A stretch of 36,903 bases of DNA from an uncultured Verrucomicrobiota bacterium. GTDB lineage: Bacteria > Verrucomicrobiota > Verrucomicrobiia > Limisphaerales > UBA9464. Below are positions 1 through 8,895 of the stretch, piece by piece. The notes below the pieces were generated by a model. It worked only from the letters and a program-made list of their open reading frames with translations. It had not been told where the DNA came from and searched no databases. The translations under genes and the position numbers were made by a program. The DNA is taken from the NCBI GenBank assembly GCA_903842505.1, contig CAIMMI010000033.1, positions 1-36,903 on the forward strand, given 5' to 3'. The first letter of the stretch is position 1. Each line of letters starts with the position of its first letter.

Positions 1-39
1 CTCGACTTCACCGACGCGCATTTCAAGCAGGCGAAGTAG
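1..39 (+). CDS. C-terminal tail of a forward gene cut by the window edge
   Basis: From base 1 the forward frame reads LDFTDAHFKQAK and stops at TAG (37-39). A repeat locus of the kind found in the intergenic gaps of this window begins within a few bases of the stop, which fits a true gene end. Only 12 residues are visible, so no family can be named. It could also be a chance open frame. Confidence 0.4.
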   Translation, partial: LDFTDAHFKQAK

Positions 40-153
40 CCGTCAGGGAGTTCCCGGTTCCCAGTTTCCAGATGCCAGAGGTCAGATCAGGAGACGACGT
101 CAGCTGGTCTGGGAACTGGAGCCTGGGAACAGGGAACTCCCTTCCGCCCCTCC
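40..153. repeat. Intergenic module B inverted pair
   Basis: The gap holds a direct copy of module B (46-80, GGGAGTTCCCGGTTCCCAG...) and an inverted copy (about 109-141, ...GGGAACAGGGAACTCCC). The two arms can fold into an imperfect hairpin. It sits between the end of a forward gene and the end of mnmA (convergent), so it could act as a bidirectional terminator, but there is no T-tract. Confidence 0.7.
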
Positions 154-1236
154 TCACCGCGAGATCCAGCCACCGCCCAGGACCCGATCGCCCTCGTAGA
201 ACACACACGCCTGACCCGGGGTCACGGCCCGGGCCGGGGCATCGAGCCGGACTTCAGCCCGCCCGCCTTCTCCGACCAGCACCGTGGCCGGCGCGCCCGG
301 ATGGCTGTAGCGGACCTTGGCCGAGCACCGGAACTCAGCCGGCGGAACATCCCAGGCGGTCCAACTGGTTGAACTGACGGTGAAGCGGTCCCGATCGAGC
401 GCGGACTCATCGCCGACGATCACGCGGTTCCGCTCGGGATCGAGCCCGATCACATACAAGGGCCGACCCGCAGCCACGCCCAGACCGCGACGTTGGCCGA
501 CGGTAAAGAACTCGATCCCGTGGTGCTGCCCGAGGACCTTGCCGTCCGGATCCACGATGTCGCCGGCGTGTCGTTCGACCATCTTCGACTGTTCGAGGAA
601 GCGACCGTAGTCATTGTCCGGCACGAAGCAGATTTCCATGCTCTCCTCCTTGTCGGCGGTCCGCAGGCCGCAGTGCCGGGCCACGTCGCGGGTGTCTGAC
701 TTTGTCTTCTCGCCGAGGGGAAAGATCGCGCGGCTCAACTGGTCCTGTCGAAGGCTGAACAGGAAGTAGCTCTGGTCCTTCTTGGGGTCCTTGCCCTTCA
801 GCAAGTGAACCCGGCCCGTGGCCTCGTCCTTCTCCAACCGTGCGAAGTGTCCGGTCGCGATGTACCTTGCCCCGAGCTGATCCGCCCGGCGCAGCAGGCT
901 CCCGAACTTCAGGTGCTGGTTGCACATGACACACGGATTTGGAGTCCGCCCGGCCTTGTACTCATCCGCGAAGTACTGGATGACCCGCTGCTGGAATTCG
1001 GCGGCCTCGTCCACGAGGTAGAACGGCACCCCCAGCTTCGAGCACACGCCCCGCGCGTCCATCACGGCCTGGGGTCCACAGCACTTGTCCTCGGCCCGCG
1101 ACGCACAATCCTGCGGCCACAGCTTCAACGTCACCCCGATGACGTCAAAGCCCTGCGACTGCAACAGGGCAGCGGTGGCGGACGAATCCACTCCACCACT
1201 CATCCCCACCACCACCCGCTCTTTTTGTTCGGTCAC
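154..1236 (-). CDS. mnmA: tRNA-specific 2-thiouridylase MnmA
   Basis: MnmA thiolates U34 of tRNAs for Lys, Glu and Gln in the cytoplasm, using ATP and sulfur relayed from a cysteine desulfurase. With the GTG start at 1236 the protein is 360 residues, typical for the family. The PP-loop SGGVDSS is at residues 13-19, the first catalytic Cys at C102 (NPCVMCN) and the persulfide Cys at C203 (MEICFV), matching the E. coli spacing. An ATG at 1371 would add 45 residues, but part of that extension is translated intergenic repeat (module B at 1272-1293), so I reject it. The start codon itself is inferred from family alignment; TTG immediately upstream is an alternative. The ribosome-binding site is weak. 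Confidence 0.95.
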   Translation of the reverse strand: MTEQKERVVVGMSGGVDSSATAALLQSQGFDVIGVTLKLWPQDCASRAEDKCCGPQAVMDARGVCSKLGVPFYLVDEAAEFQQRVIQYFADEYKAGRTPNPCVMCNQHLKFGSLLRRADQLGARYIATGHFARLEKDEATGRVHLLKGKDPKKDQSYFLFSLRQDQLSRAIFPLGEKTKSDTRDVARHCGLRTADKEESMEICFVPDNDYGRFLEQSKMVERHAGDIVDPDGKVLGQHHGIEFFTVGQRRGLGVAAGRPLYVIGLDPERNRVIVGDESALDRDRFTVSSTSWTAWDVPPAEFRCSAKVRYSHPGAPATVLVGEGGRAEVRLDAPARAVTPGQACVFYEGDRVLGGGWISR

Positions 1237-1387
1237 CAAAGCGTGGACATCCTGCCAGTGCAGTCCGGGCCGTTGCCAGTTCCCAGTTGCCAAGTGCTGG
1301 TCGACGGCGGTCGGCGAGGTTGACCTCAGGAAGCCAACCCCTGAACCGGGGCGCCTGCGTGAAACCGGCAACTGGCAACTCCCTCGC
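1237..1387. repeat. Intergenic module B pair between mnmA and the cytochrome dehydrogenase
   Basis: A direct module B copy (1272-1293, GTTGCCAGTTCCCAGTTGCC) faces an inverted copy (about 1361-1383, ...GGCAACTGGCAACTCCC). The arms are complementary over much of their length, so a hairpin is possible. The gap lies between two minus-strand genes in the same direction, downstream of the dehydrogenase and upstream of mnmA. Confidence 0.7.
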
Positions 1388-4300
1388 TCACTTCGCGAGA
1401 TAAGCCAGCAAGTCCGCCAGTTGCCCGGGGTCCAACCCCTCTTCCAATCCCTCCGGCATCAGCGACCGACCTGAGTTCTCGAGACGGGTCAACCGCTCCC
1501 GGACGACAACCACTTCCTGCCCGCCCGCCTGACGGAACACCAGGTTGGGTCCATCGTCCCGCACCAGGATCCCGCTGACTTCCTCCCCATCCTTCAACAC
1601 CGCCCGCCAGGCCATGAAGTTCGGCGCGACTTCCCGGTTTGGATCCAGGATCGACATCATCAGCTTCTCCGGACCGTTCGAAGCCACGGACGCCAGGTCC
1701 GGCCCCAGCACGTTGCCCACGCCCTTCAACCGATGGCACGCCGCGCAACGCTGTTCGAACACCGGCCCGCCCCGCGCGGGGTCACCCGGTTTCGACAAGG
1801 CTGGAAGGTACCGGTCCAACACGGCCCGGCGATCCGCCGCTGGCTCTCCCAACCAACGTTTCACGCCCGCCTTCAACTCGGGATCCGCCGCCCGACGCAA
1901 CGAGGCAATCGCATCGGCGTCCAGGTCGGTCACGCGGATCGATGCCTGATCCAACGCCTGCAAGATCGCCGTGCGTCCCTCAGGCCGCCGCAAGAGCAGT
2001 CCCACCAACCGTGCCCGCAGCGTCGCCGACACCCCTGCAAACCGTCCCGAGATCGCCGTCGCCCATGCCGTCCCGCGGAACCGCGACAATCCTTCAACCG
2101 CCACCGACAGGACGTCATCCGGCTCCGATCCCAGTCGCCTCACCAGCACCGGGATCGCCTCTGCCTCGGGCGCCAGCGCCATCAACCGCACCGCCGCCAC
2201 CCGCGCCGCCGGGTCGTCCGGATTCAGATCCACAAAAGCGACGTCCGAATTCCCGACCGTCCGCACCCGCGATGCCGTCCGGTCATCCGCCAGGCGCAAC
2301 GCCTCTTCCCACATCGGAGCGAGACGATGCTCCGTGTCGATCAACCGGAGGGACTTGCCCGCCTCCGCCAGGCCCAGCCCCAGGCTTGCCGCCGTCGACA
2401 ACCGCAGCGACCTCGGCTTCAAGCCGGCCAAATCTCCCAGCACCCCCTGAAGCTCCCCGACTGCATGACGCTTGCCCAATCGCCGTGCCAATCCCGGCAA
2501 CACCGCCGGCGCCTCCGTCCGCACCGATTCCCACAACGCCAATTCCCTGCCTCCCGCCGAGGCCAACGCAATCGAACGGACCAGGTCCGGCCCCGCCGCC
2601 ACCAGCGCCGCCAAGACCGCCGGACGTTCGTTCGCGTCCACCTTCGTCACCTGCCGCGACACCGCCAACCGCACCCGAGCCGAAGGATCCGACGCCAACC
2701 GTCGCCAAGGAATCGATCCAACCCCATCCGCCTGCGACGCCATTTCCACCGTCGCCGCCCGCACCGCCTCGTCCGGATCCGCCAACCCCATCGCAACCGA
2801 CCGGGCATCCAATCCCGAAGCCGCCGCCAGCGCGCGCAACAGGTGGAGTCGCCCGAAGGCCGACCGCGCCCCGATCACGCCAACACGCATCAATCCGATC
2901 GCCGCCGGATCCTGGCGCTGGTGCAGCAACCGCGACGCCGTATCCCGGTGCCACCCGTTCGGATGGTCCAACAGGGAAACCAACCCCGCCGTATCGGCCT
3001 TGGCCAAGTCCCGGACACGTCGCGTCCGGGCAACCACGTCCAACCCGGCCGGAGCCAACCGCCACAGCCGTCCCCGGTCGTGACCTGAGTTCAGATCGAG
3101 GTGCTTCTTCAGGCCTTCCGGCAGCGACCACGGGTGCTCGATCGTCTCCCGATACATGTCGATCACCCACAGGCAACCGTCCGGCGCATTCACGAACTGG
3201 ACCGGACGGAACCAGTTGTCCGTCGACGCGAGGAACTCGTTCGTCGACTCCCCCGCCACCTGCCCGCCCACCAACTGGATCCCATCCCCGCCCAGGCGAA
3301 GCCGCTTCCGGTGAATCAGATTCGAGCCGCAGTCCGCGATGAACGCGTCCCCGGCCACGTCCGCCGGATACGCATCACCCCGGTGGATCGTCACACCTGT
3401 CGCACCGGTGAAATAGCCCGAAGGCCGCCCACCCCCCTCGATCATCCCCTCCACCAACCCCGACACGCGCCAGCGCGTGCGCAACACCCGCCACGGTTCG
3501 TCCGGTGACCGGCGATACACCGGCGCCGCCGGGCCATCGGCCGCGATGCTCGCCCGGTTCGCCGGCAACGACTGGCCCGCTTCCACCGGAATGCCCGCAT
3601 CATCAAAAAGGATCTGCTGCAGGTGATCGGAATTGCTGCACACGAACTTCCGGCCCGTGCTGTCGAAGCTCATCCCGTGCTGCCCGCCGCCCGGCTCCGC
3701 CCCCATCTCCAACGTCCGCGGATCAAAGGCAAAATCCCGGCCTCGCAACGCCAGCGCCTCAGGCAATACGGCTACGCCAATCCCCGCCTTCGCCCGCCAC
3801 GCCCGAACAAACGCCGAGTCCACCAACCGGACCCGTCCACCCGCCATGCTGGTCGCCCCGTGGATCCGCTGGTCCATGCCCCAGTGGAAGGAGTTCAACA
3901 TCGCCTGCACGTTCAGCTTCTTCGGATCCAGCGGCTGTCCGTCCGACCCAAACCCCGTGAAGATCCGCTCCCGAACCTCCGCCCGACCGTCGCCGTCCGC
4001 GTCCTTGAAATACCAGATGTCCGGCGTCGCCCCGACGAACACGCCGCCGTCCCAACACGTCACCGCCGTCGGCCACGGCAACCCTTCGGCCAGGATCGAC
4101 TCCGCATCGAGGTCTCCGTCGAGATCCATGTCCACCAGCTTCCGGATCCGACCCAGGTGCTCTTCGCGCCGCTCCGAGTAGTCCCGCATCTCGACCAGGA
4201 ACACCGCCCCGTGTTCGTCGATATCGAGCGCCACCGGGCTCATCACCAGCGGCTCTGCCGCCACCAACTGCGCCTCGAACCCGGGCTTCACCGCGAACGT

Positions 4301-4450
4301 CCGGGCCGCCGCCCTCGCCTCCGTCGCCGGGACCCGCGGCATCTGCGACGCATCCACCTGCGGCTCGGCGGCGTCCCCTCCCATTGGAAGGCACGCCAGC
4401 AGCCACGGAACGGAGCAGCGCACCAGGCCTCGGATCAATGCGGTCGGCAT
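1388..4450 (-). CDS. PVC-type dehydrogenase with HEAT repeats and C-terminal cytochrome domain (copy 1)
   Basis: This 1020-residue secreted protein has three parts. Residues about 30-430 form the Pirellula/Verrucomicrobium-type membrane-bound dehydrogenase-like domain, a beta-propeller with Asp-rich loops such as DMDLDGDLDAES and DADGDGRAEV. Residues about 450-860 are HEAT-like helical repeats. The C-terminus is the matching haem-binding domain with CAACH at 902-906 and a downstream Met-rich stretch (SLMPEG). These proteins are thought to oxidise organic substrates outside the cytoplasm and pass electrons to haem c; the substrate is unknown. I chose ATG 4450 because it gives a plausible Sec signal (MPTALIRGLVRCSVPWLLAC, then cleavage near GGDAAEP). 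A TTG at 4495 would add 15 residues. Two paralogues lie at 6196-8895 and 16166-19075. Confidence 0.9.
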   Translation of the reverse strand: MPTALIRGLVRCSVPWLLACLPMGGDAAEPQVDASQMPRVPATEARAAARTFAVKPGFEAQLVAAEPLVMSPVALDIDEHGAVFLVEMRDYSERREEHLGRIRKLVDMDLDGDLDAESILAEGLPWPTAVTCWDGGVFVGATPDIWYFKDADGDGRAEVRERIFTGFGSDGQPLDPKKLNVQAMLNSFHWGMDQRIHGATSMAGGRVRLVDSAFVRAWRAKAGIGVAVLPEALALRGRDFAFDPRTLEMGAEPGGGQHGMSFDSTGRKFVCSNSDHLQQILFDDAGIPVEAGQSLPANRASIAADGPAAPVYRRSPDEPWRVLRTRWRVSGLVEGMIEGGGRPSGYFTGATGVTIHRGDAYPADVAGDAFIADCGSNLIHRKRLRLGGDGIQLVGGQVAGESTNEFLASTDNWFRPVQFVNAPDGCLWVIDMYRETIEHPWSLPEGLKKHLDLNSGHDRGRLWRLAPAGLDVVARTRRVRDLAKADTAGLVSLLDHPNGWHRDTASRLLHQRQDPAAIGLMRVGVIGARSAFGRLHLLRALAAASGLDARSVAMGLADPDEAVRAATVEMASQADGVGSIPWRRLASDPSARVRLAVSRQVTKVDANERPAVLAALVAAGPDLVRSIALASAGGRELALWESVRTEAPAVLPGLARRLGKRHAVGELQGVLGDLAGLKPRSLRLSTAASLGLGLAEAGKSLRLIDTEHRLAPMWEEALRLADDRTASRVRTVGNSDVAFVDLNPDDPAARVAAVRLMALAPEAEAIPVLVRRLGSEPDDVLSVAVEGLSRFRGTAWATAISGRFAGVSATLRARLVGLLLRRPEGRTAILQALDQASIRVTDLDADAIASLRRAADPELKAGVKRWLGEPAADRRAVLDRYLPALSKPGDPARGGPVFEQRCAACHRLKGVGNVLGPDLASVASNGPEKLMMSILDPNREVAPNFMAWRAVLKDGEEVSGILVRDDGPNLVFRQAGGQEVVVVRERLTRLENSGRSLMPEGLEEGLDPGQLADLLAYLAK

Positions 4451-4759
4451 GCCCCGATTGCACCACGTTCCCCACCCGCTTGTCTTGGAATTCAAGATTC
4501 CCGGATTGGGGGAGAGGCGAGGCCACGAGGCGGGACCAAAGGGAGTTCCCAGTCACCCGTTTCCAGATTCCAGAACTGGGATCTGGGATCTGAAGACTGG
4601 GAACTTCACGACCACCAGCCTCCTGACGGCTGCCGTAGCCGCCGAGGTCACGAGGCGGAGCCAATGGGAGTTCCCGCTTCAAACTTGAATCTTCAATCTT
4701 CCAACTTTCCTCCAGCCCTCTCCTTGATCTCCACGCCACGTGGCGAGACCCTCGCCGGC
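4451..4759. repeat. Mosaic repeat locus with modules A, B and C
   Basis: Between the divergent starts at 4450 and 4760 lie a truncated module A (4518-4533, CGAGGCCACGAGGCGG), a direct module B (4541-4573) facing an inverted copy (4574-4606), a full module A (4635-4658, GTAGCCGCCGAGGTCACGAG...) and a module C fragment (about 4676-4700, TTCAAACTTGAATCTTCAATC). Both module A copies are followed by a similar linker (AAAGGGAGTTCCC and AATGGGAGTTCCC), so the modules recur in a preferred order. Promoters for both flanking genes must lie in or beside this DNA; none was recognised by eye. Confidence 0.8.
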
Positions 4760-6199
4760 ATGAACCCCGTCCTCCTCCGACGACGCCCGTTCCTCCGGAT
4801 GGCCGCCTTTGCTGGCGTTGCTTCCGCACTCATCGCCCGAGCCGACGACCGCCCCACGGAACTCTCCATCGAAGGCTACCCCGGATCCGTCAGCTATCCC
4901 CAGGGTTCAGAACTCGATCTCCACATCTCCTCCAGCCTGCGCCGGTTTACCGTCGAGATCTTCCGGGTCGGGGCAAAGCGGGAGTCGGTCTGGAGCGGCA
5001 CCTCGGATGCCGGTGCGCTGCATCCGATCCCGGAAGACGCCTCCTCCCGCGGTTGCAACTGGCCCGTCACCCTCCGCGTCCCGATCGCCGCCACCTGGCG
5101 CCCCGGCTACTACCACGTGACGCTCCGGGTCGAGGATCGCGGCGGCAAGTTCACCCGACGCAACCGGCGCACCTCCGAGTCCTCCTGTTACTTCATCGTC
5201 CGTTCGAACCAACCCGGCCGGGATTCGAAGATCCTGCTCCAACTCTCCACCCACACCTACAACGCCTACAACAACTGGGGCGGGTTCAGCCTTTACGCGT
5301 ACCACGGCCAGGGCGGCAACCAGGGTCACCGCGTCTCCTACCTCCGCCCACCGGAATCCATATTCCCGAGCTGGGAACAGCCCTTCGTCGAGTGGGCCGA
5401 GTCCAACGGCTACACGTTCGACTACGCCGCCAACGGAGACCTCGAATCGCATCCCGAAATCCTCTCCGCCTATAAGCTGGTCCTGAGCATCGGCCATGAC
5501 GAGTACTGGTCCGGGCCCATGCGCGACCACCTGGAGAAGTTCATATCCGATGGCGGCAACGTCGCCTTCTTCAGCGGCAACACCTGCTGCTGGCAGGTCC
5601 GCGCCGAAGACAATGGAACCGCCCTCACCTGCTGGAAGCAGAACGTCCAGCAGGACCCCGTCTTCGTCGCACGCCAGAGCCAGTCCACCCTGTCGAGCCT
5701 CTGGAGCCATCACCTCGTCCAGCGTCCCGAGAACCGCCTCACCGGCGTCGGCTTCCTCTGGGGCGGTTACCACAAGAGTCACGGCCAACTGATGGACGCT
5801 CCCGGTTCCTACAACGTCCATCGCCCCAACCACTGGGTCTTCGAAGGAACCCAGCTCAAGGCCGGCGACGCCTTCGGCGCCAAGGATACCATCGTCGGAT
5901 ACGAATGCGACGGCTGCGAACTCACCTGGCAGGAGGGCATTCCCTCGCCCACCTACCGCGACGGCACGCCCGCCAGTTTCGAGATCCTCGCTTCTGCCCC
6001 CGCCCAGTGGCACCCCGATGACTGCGAGTGGTACGAACGCTGGGAACCCGGCCGAAAGGGCAACGCCGTCCTCGGCGTCTACACCCGCGGCGGCACGGTC
6101 TTCACTTGCGGTTCGACCGACTGGTCCCATGGCCTCCGCGGACGCGATCCCGCCGTCGAACGGATCACCCGCAACATCCTCGACCGCCTCGGCAAATGA
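4760..6199 (+). CDS. Exported N,N-dimethylformamidase beta-subunit-like protein
   Basis: This 479-residue protein resembles the large-subunit C-terminal domain of N,N-dimethylformamidase (PF20254 type). That domain binds mononuclear iron in the characterised amidohydrolase, but most relatives have no known substrate. The N-terminus MNPVLLRRRPFLRMAAFAGV carries arginines followed by a hydrophobic stretch ending ALIARA-DD, suggesting a Tat or Sec signal. Conserved-looking blocks are THTYNAYNNWGG (about residue 164), SIGHDEYWS (about 243) and VGYECDGCE (about 380). Tyr and Glu residues in these blocks could supply the iron ligands (inference). An open frame extends upstream to 3623, but it runs antisense through the dehydrogenase gene and the repeats, so ATG 4760 is preferred. 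Its stop overlaps the next start (ATGA), indicating translational coupling. Confidence 0.8.
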   Translation: MNPVLLRRRPFLRMAAFAGVASALIARADDRPTELSIEGYPGSVSYPQGSELDLHISSSLRRFTVEIFRVGAKRESVWSGTSDAGALHPIPEDASSRGCNWPVTLRVPIAATWRPGYYHVTLRVEDRGGKFTRRNRRTSESSCYFIVRSNQPGRDSKILLQLSTHTYNAYNNWGGFSLYAYHGQGGNQGHRVSYLRPPESIFPSWEQPFVEWAESNGYTFDYAANGDLESHPEILSAYKLVLSIGHDEYWSGPMRDHLEKFISDGGNVAFFSGNTCCWQVRAEDNGTALTCWKQNVQQDPVFVARQSQSTLSSLWSHHLVQRPENRLTGVGFLWGGYHKSHGQLMDAPGSYNVHRPNHWVFEGTQLKAGDAFGAKDTIVGYECDGCELTWQEGIPSPTYRDGTPASFEILASAPAQWHPDDCEWYERWEPGRKGNAVLGVYTRGGTVFTCGSTDWSHGLRGRDPAVERITRNILDRLGK

Positions 6200-8895
6200 A
6201 CCTCCGCATTCCCCAGCAACTCATCCTGGCCACGGTCGCCTGCGCCCTGCTCGCACAGCAACCTACGCCTGCCCCCGTCGACTTCGACCACGACGGCACC
6301 CCGGAATCCCTCGTCCATGAACCGGGCAAATCCACCCTCCGCAAGCCAGACGGTTCCGCCGCCGACTTCCAATTCCCCGAAGGCATCCACGCCCTCGACG
6401 CCCAGGGCCGCGACAACGGTCTCCGCTTCGTCGACCTCAACGGAGATGGCTTCGTCGATCTTCTCCAGTCCAATCCCTCCGGGTACGCCATCCACCTCTG
6501 GAACCGCACCGTCCAACCCCTCCTCGGCTGGACCAAGGGCTGGTCCCAGTTCGTCCGCGCCGGCCAACGCACCGGCGCTCCCGACGAACCCACGTCCCTC
6601 GTCGGATCCCAGATCCGCCTCATCGATGGCCAGATCGTGATCGACCAGAGTGGTCAGACCACCCGCCTCAACGCCCGCGAACTGATCGCCGTCCGGATGC
6701 CGCCGCCGAAGTCCCCAGACGAAGCCCTCGCCTCCATGCGCCTTCGCGACGGCTTCCAGATCGAACTCGTCGCCGCAGAACCCATCGTCATCGATCCCGT
6801 CTACCTCGACTGGGACACCCAGGGCCGCCTTTGGGTCGTCGAGATGCGCGATTACCCGCTTGGCATCGACGGCCAGGGCAAGCCCGGCGGACAGGTGAAG
6901 ATCCTGCACGACGACGACGGTGACGGCCGCATGGACCGCGCCATTCCCTTCCTCACGGACATTCCCTTTCCTTCGAGCGTCCTCCCCTACGGCAAGGGCG
7001 CGCTCATCGCCGCGGCTCCGGATCTGTTCTACGCCGAGGACACCGACGGCGACGGTCGTGCCGACGTCCGGAAGGTCCTGTTCACCGGCTTCAACCCTGG
7101 CAACCAGCAGCACCGCTTCAACGGCTTCGAATGGGGCCTCGACGGCTGGCTCTACCTTGCCAACGGCGACAGCGGCGGCACCGTGAAGTCCATCGCCACC
7201 GGAAAATCCCTCTCCATCAGCGGGCGCGACCTTCGCCTGCGTCCCGACACCGGCGAACTGGAAACCGTCTCCGCACAAACGCAGTTTGGACGTCGCCGGG
7301 ACGACTGGGGAAACTGGTTCGGAAACAACAACCCCACCTGGCTCTGGCACGTCACGCTTCCCGAACATTACCTCCGCCGAAACCCAGCCGTCGCCGTGAA
7401 GCGCGTTACCCGGACGCTCGCCAACGACGACGACTCCACCCGCACTTTCCCCGCGTCCGCTCCGATGACGCGGCCCAACCAACCCTGGTCGCTCAACCAC
7501 GTCACCAGCGGTTGCTCTCCTTCGCCCTACCGCGACGACCTCTTCGGCCCGGACTTCGCCACCTCGGTCTTCATCAGCGAACCCGTCCACAACGTCGTCC
7601 ACCGCGAAGTCCTCACCCCGCACCACTCTGGCCTCCAAAGCCACCGGGCCCCCGACGAAAAGAAGTCCGAGTTCCTCGCGAGCACCGACCACTGGTTTCG
7701 CCCCACCACCCTGAAGACCGGACCCGACGGTGCGCTGTACGTGACCGACATGTACCGGTTCATCCTCGAACATCCGGAGTGGATCTCCGCCGAAATGCAG
7801 GCGCGCGTGAACCTCCGCGCCGGCGAAGACCGAGGTCGGATCTATCGCATCGCTCCCAAGGGTTCGACCCGGCGACCCATCCCGAACCTCGCCCGCCTCG
7901 ACACCACCGGCCTCGTCGCCGCCATGGATTCCCCCAACGGCTGGCAACGCGATCGCGTCATGGGTCTGCTCGCCACGCGGCGCGATCCCGCCGCCAACAC
8001 TCCACTCCGAGCACTCCTCCAACCCAGCCTTCGTCCGCAGGTCCGCGTCCAGGCGCTCGCCACCCTCGGCCTGCTGGGTGCGCTCGACGTTCCCACGCTC
8101 GCCGCCTCGCTCAGCGACCCACACCCCGCCGTCCGCCGTCAGGCCCTCCTCCAATCCGAACGCCTCGCCCCGGGAACGAGGGACACCTTCGACTCGGTCG
8201 CCGCTCTTGCGACCGATCCGGATCCCGCCGTCCGACTCCAGGCCGCCTTCTCCCTCGGCCCATGGCCCGCTGCGTGGGCCGAACCCGTCCTCCGCGAACT
8301 CGCGTCCCGGGATGCCGCGGACGAATCGATCCGCATCGCCGTCCAGACTTCGCTGACCCCGGACAGCCCGCTCTTCCGGGAACTCAAGGCCGGTCAAGCT
8401 CCCGCCCGCGCCGCCACCCCACCCACCCTCAAGCCCAGTTCGACCGACCGCGCCCAGGTCATCACCCACTTCGCCACCACCGCCTCCCTCAAGGGAAACC
8501 CCGGCAAAGGTCACACTCACTTCACCGCCCTTTGCTCCGGATGCCACCGCCTCCGCGGCGAGGGCAACGAAGTCGGGCCCGACCTCAACATGGTCGCCAC
8601 CAAACCCGTCGACTGGATGCTCCATGCCATCCTGGATCCCAGCCAGGCCATCGAGGCCCGCTACCGCGCCTGGACCCTCCAGATCGACGGAGGCGAACCG
8701 CTCTCGGGAATCATCGCCGCCGAGACCGCCAATAACCTCGTCCTCCGCTATGCCGGCAATTCCGAGGTTCCTGTGCTCCGCTCGCAGATCCGAAGCATGA
8801 CACCCATGAAGGAATCCCTCATGCCCGCCGGATTCGAATCCGCCCTTCAACCCCAGGACATGGCCGACCTCCTCACCTGGATCCGCGGCGAATGA
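6196..8895 (+). CDS. PVC-type dehydrogenase with FG-GAP-like N-terminus and cytochrome domain (copy 2)
   Basis: This 899-residue exported protein starts at the ATGA overlap with the upstream gene. After a signal peptide (MNLRIPQQLILATVACALLA) come FG-GAP/VCBS-like calcium-binding loops (DFDHDGTPES, DLNGDGFVD; residues about 32-90). The dehydrogenase-like propeller follows (about 175-560, loops DDDGDGRMD and DTDGDGRAD), then HEAT-like repeats (about 570-740). The C-terminal haem domain has CSGCH at 780-784, followed by SLMPAG. It probably oxidises an organic substrate in the periplasm, with haem c as electron acceptor; the substrate is unknown. The stop overlaps the next ATG by four bases, so it is the middle gene of a coupled trio. 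The N-terminal repeat block distinguishes it from the copies at 1388 and 16166. Confidence 0.9.
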   Translation: MNLRIPQQLILATVACALLAQQPTPAPVDFDHDGTPESLVHEPGKSTLRKPDGSAADFQFPEGIHALDAQGRDNGLRFVDLNGDGFVDLLQSNPSGYAIHLWNRTVQPLLGWTKGWSQFVRAGQRTGAPDEPTSLVGSQIRLIDGQIVIDQSGQTTRLNARELIAVRMPPPKSPDEALASMRLRDGFQIELVAAEPIVIDPVYLDWDTQGRLWVVEMRDYPLGIDGQGKPGGQVKILHDDDGDGRMDRAIPFLTDIPFPSSVLPYGKGALIAAAPDLFYAEDTDGDGRADVRKVLFTGFNPGNQQHRFNGFEWGLDGWLYLANGDSGGTVKSIATGKSLSISGRDLRLRPDTGELETVSAQTQFGRRRDDWGNWFGNNNPTWLWHVTLPEHYLRRNPAVAVKRVTRTLANDDDSTRTFPASAPMTRPNQPWSLNHVTSGCSPSPYRDDLFGPDFATSVFISEPVHNVVHREVLTPHHSGLQSHRAPDEKKSEFLASTDHWFRPTTLKTGPDGALYVTDMYRFILEHPEWISAEMQARVNLRAGEDRGRIYRIAPKGSTRRPIPNLARLDTTGLVAAMDSPNGWQRDRVMGLLATRRDPAANTPLRALLQPSLRPQVRVQALATLGLLGALDVPTLAASLSDPHPAVRRQALLQSERLAPGTRDTFDSVAALATDPDPAVRLQAAFSLGPWPAAWAEPVLRELASRDAADESIRIAVQTSLTPDSPLFRELKAGQAPARAATPPTLKPSSTDRAQVITHFATTASLKGNPGKGHTHFTALCSGCHRLRGEGNEVGPDLNMVATKPVDWMLHAILDPSQAIEARYRAWTLQIDGGEPLSGIIAAETANNLVLRYAGNSEVPVLRSQIRSMTPMKESLMPAGFESALQPQDMADLLTWIRGE

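Noticed and set aside
1639-3342. Long Pro/Arg/Ala-rich forward open frame inside the first dehydrogenase gene
   Set aside because: It is the shadow of the minus-strand gene in high-GC DNA: low-complexity composition, no domain, whereas the opposite strand has a complete domain order.
3623-4759. Upstream in-frame extension of the DMFase-like gene
   Set aside because: It runs antisense to the dehydrogenase and through repeat modules; the Tat/Sec-like signal begins at 4760.
6079-8850. 923-residue minus-strand open frame opposite the second dehydrogenase
   Set aside because: Gly/Asp/Val-rich shadow with no recognisable motif; the plus strand encodes a full haem-domain protein.
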